Assembly (NCBI GenBank): GCA_013813675.1
Contig: JACCRH010000007.1
Location: 1 to 19,246, forward strand
Length of the DNA stretch: 19,246 nt
Origin: Gemmatimonadales bacterium
GTDB lineage: Bacteria; Gemmatimonadota; Gemmatimonadetes; Gemmatimonadales; GWC2-71-9
Direction of reading: 5' to 3'
Below the pieces are notes generated by a model. That model had not been told where the DNA came from, did not search any database, and worked only from the letters and a program-made list of their open reading frames with translations. Shown here piece after piece: positions 13,955 through 19,246 of this stretch. The first letter of the stretch is position 1. The number at the start of each line of letters is the position of its first letter. The position numbers were made by a program, and so were the translations under genes.

Positions 13955-14177
13955 GGGTGAGCGGGGATCCGCGGCGGCTGGCCCAGGGCTCGGGCAACCC
14001 GGTGGCGCTCTTGAAGAACTGCCGGTCGTCGGTGACCAAGGTGATCAACGAGACCGGCGCGCCGAGCAGCCGGGCCGCCATCCGGGTCAGCCGGTCGAAG
14101 GCCTCCTCCGGAGCGGTGTCCAGCAGAGCGGTGCCGGCCACGGCGGCGAGCCGCTGTTGAACGTCGGTGGCGGGCAT
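13946..14177 (-). pseudogene. GAF-domain N-terminus of a broken hybrid histidine kinase
   Basis: From ATG 14177 the frame encodes the start of a GAF sensor domain: a leader helix, EEAFDRLTRMAARLLGAPVS (25-44), then ITLVTDDRQFFKSATGLPEPW (45-65) and SPLTH (71-75). There the GAF homology stops, at about half a normal domain. Base for base, the sequence then continues with the ATPase-domain tail of the receiver remnant in a different frame. The frame runs on as non-GAF sequence to 13668. The rest of the GAF, any PAS, the HisKA and most of the ATPase domain are missing. So this is an internal deletion, or an assembly join, in one gene spanning 13478-14177. Confidence 0.7.
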
Positions 14178-14254
14178 AGCTGACAGAACCTATCACCGCT
14201 TTCGGAGGTCGGCTATCTTCCCGGCCGCTCGGTCCCGTTACCTGGATGTGACAA

Positions 14255-14875
14255 ATGCGGCTCCTCCCTCGCGACGAGAAGTTCTTCGACCTGTTCAGCG
14301 CGGTCGCCGCCTTTACCCTCGAAGCGGCGACGCTGCTTCAGGAGCTGCTCCGCGCCGACGCCGCGCGCCGGACGGCCATCGTGGATCAGATCAAGCGCTT
14401 GGAGCACCAGGCCGACCAGGTCACCCACGAGGTGGTCACCCGGCTCGACCGGGTGTTCATCACGCCTCTCGACCGGGAGGACATCCATCTCCTGGCCTCC
14501 CGGCTGGACGACGTCATCGACCTCATCGACGGCACCGCCCGCCGGCTCCAGATGTTCCGGGCCGGCAAGGCGCCGGAGGGCGCGGTGCTCATCGCCGACG
14601 TGATCGGCCGGGCGGTCACCCAGCTTCAGGTGGCGGTGCGCTCACTGGAGAAGAACAAAGGCGGCACCGTGCTGGAGGCCTGCGTGCAGGTGAAGCGGCT
14701 GGAAGAGGAGGGCGATTCACTGTATCACGAGTGGCTGGGCCGGCTCTTCGAGGGCGATCCCGACCCGCTCAACGTGATCAAGTGGAAAGAAATCTACGAC
14801 AACCTGGAGAAGACGCTGGACGACATCGAAGACGCGGCGAACGTGCTGGAGTCCATCTCAATCAAGCACGCCTGA
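14255..14875 (+). CDS. DUF47 / PhoU-like protein, partner of the phosphate permease
   Basis: A 206-residue helical protein of the DUF47 (TIGR00153, PhoU-related) family, at the family's usual length. It begins LLPRDEKFFDLF, the standard opening. It has the two repeated acidic helical motifs typical of PhoU-type metal clusters: LEHQADQVTHEV near 48-59, and the pair LEEEGDSLYHEW and LEKTLDDIEDAANVLE in the second half. These proteins are thought to regulate or assist the low-affinity phosphate permease encoded next to them; the permease ATG follows its stop by three bases. The ATG has only a weak ribosome site. TATCTT (14214-14219) is a possible -10 box, without a good -35. Confidence 0.92.
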   Translation: MRLLPRDEKFFDLFSAVAAFTLEAATLLQELLRADAARRTAIVDQIKRLEHQADQVTHEVVTRLDRVFITPLDREDIHLLASRLDDVIDLIDGTARRLQMFRAGKAPEGAVLIADVIGRAVTQLQVAVRSLEKNKGGTVLEACVQVKRLEEEGDSLYHEWLGRLFEGDPDPLNVIKWKEIYDNLEKTLDDIEDAANVLESISIKHA

Positions 14876-14878
14876 GCC

Positions 14879-15913
14879 ATGGAAGGAGCCGTCGTCTACG
14901 TTCTGGCGATCGTCCTCATCGCGCTGGTCTTCGACTTCATCAACGGCTTCCACGACAGCGCCAACTCGATCGCCACGGTGGTCTCCACCCGGGTGCTCAG
15001 TCCGGGGGTCGCCGTGTTCTGGGCCGCGTTCTTCAACTTCATCGCCGCCTTCGTGGTGGGAACGGCGGTGGCCAAGACGATCGGCAAGGGGCTGATCGAC
15101 ATCGCGATCGTGGATCCCAGCGTGATTCTCGGCGGCCTGCTCGGGGCGATCGTGTGGGACCTGGTCACCTGGTACGGCGGCCTTCCCAGCTCCTCCTCCC
15201 ATGCCCTGCTCGGCGGCTATGCCGGCGCGGCCATCGCCAAAGCCGGCTTCGGCGCGCTGATCCCCGGCGGTTGGACGCTTCCCCTGCTGTTCATCATCGT
15301 CTCGCCGCTGCTCGGCATGACCATCGCGCTGGCGCTGACGGTGGGCCTCTCCTGGCCGCTTCGGAACGCGCCGCCGGGCCCGCTCGACCGGGTGTTCCGG
15401 CGGCTGCAACTGCTCTCGGCCGGACTCTACTCGCTCTCGCACGGCGCCAACGACGCCCAGAAGACGATGGGCATCATCGTCAGCCTGTTGGTGGCGTCGC
15501 AGGCCGACTTCGCCAACGCCACCGGCTGGCTGCGCCACTTCTACCTGCCGACGGCGGATCACGTTCCGCTCTGGATCGTGCTCTCGGCGCACATCGCCAT
15601 CGCGCTCGGCACCGCGATGGGCGGATGGCGGATCGTGAAGACGATGGGAACGCGGATCACCAAGCTGAGGCCGTTCGGGGGGTTCTGCGCGGAGACCGCG
15701 GGCGGCATCACCGTGCTGCTGGCGACGAGCCTCGGCGTGCCGGTGAGCACCACGCACACCATCACCGGCGCGATCGTCGGGGTCGGCGCGGCCCAGCGGG
15801 TGTCGGCTGTGCGCTGGGGCGTGGCCGGCCGGATCGTGTGGGCGTGGGTCCTGACGATTCCGATGAGCGCCGCGATCGCGGCGCTGGCCTACCTGGTACT
15901 GCGGCACCTCTGA
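14879..15913 (+). CDS. pit: PiT-family low-affinity inorganic phosphate permease
   Basis: A 344-residue integral membrane phosphate transporter. The two PiT signature repeats are GFHDSANS (23-30) and HGANDAQK (188-195), which bind phosphate and cation in inverted halves. PVSTTHTITGAI (288-299) is the matching second-half motif, and SSSSHALLGG (104-113) its first-half counterpart. About ten hydrophobic segments are visible, and length is normal for short bacterial PiT proteins. It probably moves metal-phosphate or Pi with protons or sodium; the ion is not decidable. It is co-transcribed with the DUF47 gene three bases upstream. It ends 12 bases from the stop of the convergent glycosyltransferase, with a small hairpin between them. 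Confidence 0.93.
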   Translation: MEGAVVYVLAIVLIALVFDFINGFHDSANSIATVVSTRVLSPGVAVFWAAFFNFIAAFVVGTAVAKTIGKGLIDIAIVDPSVILGGLLGAIVWDLVTWYGGLPSSSSHALLGGYAGAAIAKAGFGALIPGGWTLPLLFIIVSPLLGMTIALALTVGLSWPLRNAPPGPLDRVFRRLQLLSAGLYSLSHGANDAQKTMGIIVSLLVASQADFANATGWLRHFYLPTADHVPLWIVLSAHIAIALGTAMGGWRIVKTMGTRITKLRPFGGFCAETAGGITVLLATSLGVPVSTTHTITGAIVGVGAAQRVSAVRWGVAGRIVWAWVLTIPMSAAIAALAYLVLRHL

Positions 15914-15918
15914 TCGTC

Positions 15919-15934
15919 GCGGCGCTTACGCCGC
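15919..15934. terminator. Small GC hairpin between convergent stops
   Basis: GCGGCG (15919-15924), loop CTTA, CGCCGC (15929-15934). This perfect six-pair stem with a four-base loop spans the GT4 stop codon and lies just after the phosphate permease stop. No T-run follows on either strand, so termination is plausible by position only. Confidence 0.35.
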
Positions 15935-17074
15935 CTGAGTCAGACCCTTCCCTTCCACCGCGGCTCGGTAGTCCGCCAGCAGACGGTCGTACACCTGGGC
16001 CCAGTCCCGGTCTCGCGCCGTCTGCAGCCCGCCGTCGGCAAGACGCCGGCGCAGGGTGGGATCGGTGAGCAGGCGCTCCAGCCCCTCCTCGATGGCCTCG
16101 GCGCTGTCGGGAGCCACCAGCCACGCGTTGTGGCCGTGCTCGGAGAATTCGAGCACGCCCCCCGACGCGGCCACCAGCGACGGCAGCCCCGACCCCATCG
16201 CCTCGAGCAGCGAGTTGCCGAAAGTCTCGGTCGGCGACGGAAAGGTGAACACGTCCGCCGAGGCGTAGGCGGCGGACAGCTCGTGACCGTGCAGCAGGCC
16301 GGTGACGTGCACTCCCGCGATCTCGCGGCGCCGGATCTCGTCCTCCAGAGGTCCGCGACCCACCAGGACCAGCTGAGCCGTGCCCCGCACCGGCGACAGC
16401 GTCTCCCACGCGCGGAGGAGCAGCTCCAGATTCTTTTCCCGGGCGATCCGACCGATGTAGGTCACCAGCAAGTCGCCCGGTCCGACGCCGAATCGGGCGC
16501 GATAGTCGGTGCTCCGGAACCGGGGATGGAACCACTCGGGGTCCACGCCGCGGCTCCAGACCCCGGTGTGCAGTACCCCGCGGCTGTGCAGGTGCTGCTC
16601 ATAGATCCGGGACGGGCAGAGCACCTTGTGCGCCTGGCCGTAGAACCAGCGGAGATAGTGCCAGCCGGCGCGAAGCGCCCATGGCACCCCGTAGCGCGCG
16701 GCGTACTGGTCATAGTCGGTGTGGGCCGAGGCGACCAGGGGCAAGCCGAGCTGCCGCGCCGCCTTCAGCCCGGCGATTCCGAGTGAGAACTCGGTCGCCA
16801 CGTGAACGACATCGGGCCGGAACCGGGCCAGGTCGTCCACCACCTCCCGCATCCGGGGGAAGGCCCACTGGACATCCGGGTAGAGGAAGAGGGAAACACT
16901 GGGAGACCGGTGAACCTCGGCACGGTCGGGCTGGCCGGGGGGCAGGGCGTAGGTGCCGGAGTAGACCCGCAGTTGGTGCCCGCGCGCCTGCAGCGCCTCG
17001 GTGAGGCGGAGTAAGGTCACCCCGACCCCGCTCACCATCGGCCAGTAGACTTCGGAAAAGAGCGCTATTCGCAC
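15926..17074 (-). CDS. Family 4 glycosyltransferase (MgtA/SqdX/PimB-like)
   Basis: A 382-residue GT-B enzyme. The acceptor domain opens with RIALFSEVYWPMVSGVG (2-18), and VHVATEFSLG (90-99) and ASAHTDYDQY (115-124) are typical of lipid mannosyl/glucosyl and sulfoquinovosyl transferases. The donor domain holds YIGRIAREKNLELLL (206-220), LVGRGPL (237-243) and the retaining-enzyme EX7E motif, Glu283-TFGNSLL-Glu291. It has no signal or membrane helix, so it is cytosolic and works on a nucleotide sugar and probably a lipid acceptor at the inner membrane face. The start is GTG 17074; the frame continues upstream but without conserved sequence. A 240-base divergent gap containing an inverted repeat separates it from the TrhA gene. 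Exact acceptor and sugar are not decidable. Confidence 0.9.
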   Translation of the reverse strand: MRIALFSEVYWPMVSGVGVTLLRLTEALQARGHQLRVYSGTYALPPGQPDRAEVHRSPSVSLFLYPDVQWAFPRMREVVDDLARFRPDVVHVATEFSLGIAGLKAARQLGLPLVASAHTDYDQYAARYGVPWALRAGWHYLRWFYGQAHKVLCPSRIYEQHLHSRGVLHTGVWSRGVDPEWFHPRFRSTDYRARFGVGPGDLLVTYIGRIAREKNLELLLRAWETLSPVRGTAQLVLVGRGPLEDEIRRREIAGVHVTGLLHGHELSAAYASADVFTFPSPTETFGNSLLEAMGSGLPSLVAASGGVLEFSEHGHNAWLVAPDSAEAIEEGLERLLTDPTLRRRLADGGLQTARDRDWAQVYDRLLADYRAAVEGKGLTQAA

Positions 17075-17121
17075 GGGCTGGGTGTCGCCTCGCCAGGTCA
17101 CGATCTGCCTATGTCTGGGCG

Positions 17122-17142
17122 TGCCGGAGCGGAGTTCCGGCA
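17122..17142. repeat. Inverted repeat in the GT4-TrhA divergent gap
   Basis: TGCCGGA (17122-17128), seven-base spacer, TCCGGCA (17136-17142): a perfect 7-bp inverted repeat about 50 bases upstream of the GT4 start codon. It could be an operator or a hairpin in the GT4 leader. The rest of the 17075-17314 gap shows only the -10 box for the TrhA gene. Confidence 0.5.
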
Positions 17143-17301
17143 GGTCCCTGTACCCTATTCCGGAGCCCCTCGGGCGACAAGGTCGGGGTTGTCGGGTGGA
17201 CCGCCGCCCCGTGGAGGGAGGGTCGTCCCGAGCACGCATTGTCGAGCACCCCAGTGGTGAGCATTCGGCGGAAGCGTGGCTCGCCCGGAATGACACGCGG
17301 C

Positions 17302-17307
17302 TAAATT
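17302..17307 (+). promoter_or_regulatory. -10 box of a probable leaderless promoter (TrhA gene)
   Basis: TAAATT ends seven bases before the ATG, in the context TAAATTCCCCGCC-ATG, nearly identical to the HAD gene's start region. No ribosome site and no strong -35 are visible. Confidence 0.5.
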
Positions 17308-17314
17308 CCCCGCC

Positions 17315-17950
17315 ATGCGCCTCCGGGAACCCTTCAACGCCGCGTCGCACCTGATCGGCCTGCTGCTCGCCGCCGGCGGGACCTGGGTCCTGCTGGGGAT
17401 GGCGGACGACCGGACCCAAACGCTGGCCTTCGGCATCTACGGGGCGACCCTGATCCTGCTCTACGGCGCCAGCACCGCCTACCATGGCCTGCCGCTCTCC
17501 GACCCCGGCCTCCGCCGGCTCCGCACCCTCGACCACATCGCCATCTACTTCCTTATCGCCGGCACCTACACCCCGGTGGCCATGATCACGCTGCACGACT
17601 CCGGCGGCCCGGCCCTGCTCGTTGCGAGCTGGGCGATCGCCGCGGCGGGGATCCCCTTCAAGATCCGCTGGCTGGACGCGCCGGTGTGGGTCTCGACCGG
17701 CACGTACCTGGGAATGGGCTACCTGGCGCTCGTCGCGATCGGCCCGCTCGCGCGTGCGGTCGGCGCGGGGGGCCTGACCTGGCTGGCGGCCGGCGGCATC
17801 GCCTATACCGTGGGTGCCGTGATCTTCACCCGTCAGCGCCCCGACCCCCTGCCCGGGGTCTTCGGATACCACGGCGTATGGCATCTGCTGGTGCTCGCCG
17901 GGAGCGCGGCTCACTTCGCCTTCATCGCGCTGCACGTCGGTCTCGGCTAG
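17315..17950 (+). CDS. trhA: TrhA / hemolysin III family membrane protein (PAQR superfamily)
   Basis: A 211-residue protein with seven hydrophobic helices, the size of bacterial hemolysin III/YqfA/TrhA proteins. The zinc-site signatures of the PAQR superfamily are present: Ser53-x3-His57 in STAYHG, Asp73-His74 in LDHIAIYFLIAGTYTP, and His186 and His190 in GYHGVWHLL. It also has a His near residue 200 in SAAHF. In Escherichia coli and others TrhA influences membrane energetics and fatty-acid homeostasis; the haemolysin name is historical. The family's usual opening, EPFNAASHLIG (5-15), supports the ATG at 17315. The gene appears monocistronic with a leaderless-type promoter. Confidence 0.9.
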   Translation: MRLREPFNAASHLIGLLLAAGGTWVLLGMADDRTQTLAFGIYGATLILLYGASTAYHGLPLSDPGLRRLRTLDHIAIYFLIAGTYTPVAMITLHDSGGPALLVASWAIAAAGIPFKIRWLDAPVWVSTGTYLGMGYLALVAIGPLARAVGAGGLTWLAAGGIAYTVGAVIFTRQRPDPLPGVFGYHGVWHLLVLAGSAAHFAFIALHVGLG

Positions 17951-18083
17951 AGGAGTCGGACGAGGGCGAGTCGAAGATGCGGTAGCGCCAGCGTTGGTAG
18001 GCGAGGAAGGTAGCCATCAGAACGGTGCACGGTGAACCTGACTACACTCAGCCCCGACAGTCCACCCCTCCGGAGCATGTAGA

Positions 18084-19246
18084 GTGACCCCATCGCTCGA
18101 AATCCGCGGACCGGACGTTCCCGGACAAGACCGCATCCTCACCCCCGACGCCATAACATTCGTGGAGCATCTGGTGCGGCGGTTCGGACCCCTGCGCGAG
18201 GAGTTGCTGGCCCACCGGCGGGAGGTCCAGCAGCGGCTCCGGGAGGGCGGGCTGCCCGATTTCCTGGTGGAGACTGCGGATGTCCGTGCCGCCGAGTGGA
18301 GCGTGGCGCCGGCGGCGCCTGATCTCAACGACCGCCGGGTGGAGATCACCGGCCCAGTCGAGCGGAAGATGATGATCAACGCGCTCAACTCGGGCGCGCG
18401 GGTGTTCATGGGGGACTTCGAGGACGCGCTCTCGCCGCCGTGGATCAATGTGATCAGCGGTCAGGCCAACTGCATGGACGCGGTGCGGCGCACTCTGGGG
18501 TACCTGAGTCCGGAGGGCAAACATTACGCGCTCGGCGAGCGGCTCGCGACCTTGGTGGTGCGGCCGCGGGGCTGGCATCTCCTGGAAAAGCACATCCTGC
18601 TGGACGGCCAGCCGGTCTCCGCCAGCCTGGTGGACTTCGGCTTCTACTTCTTTCACAACGCCCGGGAGCTGCTCACCCGCGGCAGCGGACCTTACTTCTA
18701 TCTGCCCAAGCTGGAGAGCCATCTCGAAGCCCGGCTGTGGAACGACGTGTTCATCGCCGCTCAGAGTGCGCTCTCGCTGCCGCGCGGCACCATTCGGGCC
18801 ACCGTCCTGATCGAGACGATCCTGGCGTCATTCGAGATGGAAGAGATCCTCTACGAGCTGCGGGAGCACGCGGCCGGGCTCAACGCCGGCCGCTGGGACT
18901 ATCTGTTCAGCATGATCAAGAACTTTCGGGACCGTCCCGAGTTCGTGCTGCCCGACCGGGCCCAACTCACCATGGGGGTGCCCTTCATGCGGGCGTACAC
19001 CGAGCTGCTGGTGCGCACCTGCCACCACCGGGGCGCGCACGCGATCGGCGGCATGGCGGCATTCATCCCCAGCCGGCGTGACGCCGAGGTGAATGCGAAC
19101 GCCCTGGCCCGGGTGCGGGAGGACAAAGGGCGTGAGGCCAGCGACGGATACGACGGCGCCTGGGTGGCACATCCCGACCTCGTCCCGGTGGTCCAGGAAG
19201 TCTTCGACCGAGTACTGGAGGGCCGGCCGCACCAGAAAGAGCGTCG
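18084..19246 (+). CDS. aceB: Malate synthase A (C-terminus off the window edge)
   Basis: The first 387 residues of a malate synthase of the A type (normally about 530), open to the window end. It condenses glyoxylate with acetyl-CoA to malate in the glyoxylate shunt. Visible landmarks are GDFEDALSPPW (110-120), VRPRGWH (159-165) with the glyoxylate-binding Arg160, VLIETI (241-246) with metal ligand Glu244, and the family signature EHAAGLNAGRWDYLFSMIKN (261-280) with Asp272. The catalytic Asp base lies in the missing third. The start is GTG 18084, with GGAG eight bases upstream. A weak TACACT at 18043 could be a -10 box. The next gene, perhaps isocitrate lyase, is outside the window. The presence of the enzyme indicates growth on acetate, fatty acids or other C2 sources. 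Confidence 0.95.
   Translation, partial: MTPSLEIRGPDVPGQDRILTPDAITFVEHLVRRFGPLREELLAHRREVQQRLREGGLPDFLVETADVRAAEWSVAPAAPDLNDRRVEITGPVERKMMINALNSGARVFMGDFEDALSPPWINVISGQANCMDAVRRTLGYLSPEGKHYALGERLATLVVRPRGWHLLEKHILLDGQPVSASLVDFGFYFFHNARELLTRGSGPYFYLPKLESHLEARLWNDVFIAAQSALSLPRGTIRATVLIETILASFEMEEILYELREHAAGLNAGRWDYLFSMIKNFRDRPEFVLPDRAQLTMGVPFMRAYTELLVRTCHHRGAHAIGGMAAFIPSRRDAEVNANALARVREDKGREASDGYDGAWVAHPDLVPVVQEVFDRVLEGRPHQKER

Noticed and set aside
14167..16068. Plus-strand open frame of 633 codons
   Set aside because: It runs in another frame over the DUF47 and PiT genes; composition is Arg/Gly/Pro repeats with no domain.
17075..17935. Upstream extension of the GT4 frame
   Set aside because: It covers the divergent gap and the TrhA gene in antisense; the transferase domain begins at GTG 17074.
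17921..18016. Minus-strand frame of 31 codons beginning MATFLAYQRWRYRIF
   Set aside because: Overlaps the end of the TrhA gene, no ribosome site, no family; probably chance, though the first residues look protein-like.

Overview
This is a G+C-rich bacterial chromosome segment whose reading frames carry mostly G or C at third codon positions. The mix of genes is what I would expect of a soil or sediment Gemmatimonadota (or a similar high-GC phylum such as Acidobacteriota): a Tat-exported multicopper oxidase, a DtxR-type regulator, an RsbRD-like domain protein, a hybrid-kinase relic, dispersed CCTGAGCG..AAGG palindromes and promoters lying directly against start codons. No rRNA or marker gene is present, so the phylum is inference. 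Both ends cut a gene.

Layout. 1-2291 (all minus): an FmdB-type zinc-ribbon protein and a CoA-pyrophosphatase-like NUDIX enzyme overlap and share a strong promoter. They are followed by a DtxR/MntR-family regulator with its own palindromic operator, then a multicopper oxidase that runs off the left edge. 2507-4349 (minus): an alpha/beta hydrolase and an S66 LD-carboxypeptidase, the latter preceded by a five-codon minigene. 4411-6130 (plus): an RsbRD-N-like protein and a membrane-anchored family 2 glycosyltransferase. 6238-6894 (minus): a secreted protein of unknown function.

7055-12227 (plus) is the most interesting part. A 992-residue Eco57I/PglX-like adenine-specific DNA methyltransferase overlaps a 739-residue SNF2-type helicase. 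No recognisable nuclease, PglZ, DUF1998 or PLD gene lies beside them. The pair looks like a self-contained two-gene DNA modification/defence module set in a housekeeping neighbourhood, related in parts to type ISP restriction-modification, BREX and DISARM but matching none of them.

12228-14177: a small hypothetical gene abutting the helicase tail to tail, a HAD phosphatase, and the two ends of a hybrid histidine kinase whose middle has been deleted. 14255-15913 (plus): a DUF47/PhoU-like protein and a PiT phosphate permease in one operon. 15926-17074 (minus): a GT4 glycosyltransferase. 17315-17950 (plus): a TrhA/hemolysin III membrane protein. 18084-end (plus): malate synthase A, cut by the right edge.

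Regulatory sequence is unusually readable. There is a TTGACC-N17-CAATCT promoter whose start site should fall on the fmdB ATG, a TTGACC-N17-TAGATT promoter for the RsbRD-like gene, and two TAnATT boxes six or seven bases before an ATG. These suggest that leaderless mRNAs are common here. Large palindromes of one repeat family sit at three gene boundaries. No gene-free stretch exceeds about 240 bases, and I saw no tRNA, rRNA, CRISPR array or insertion sequence.
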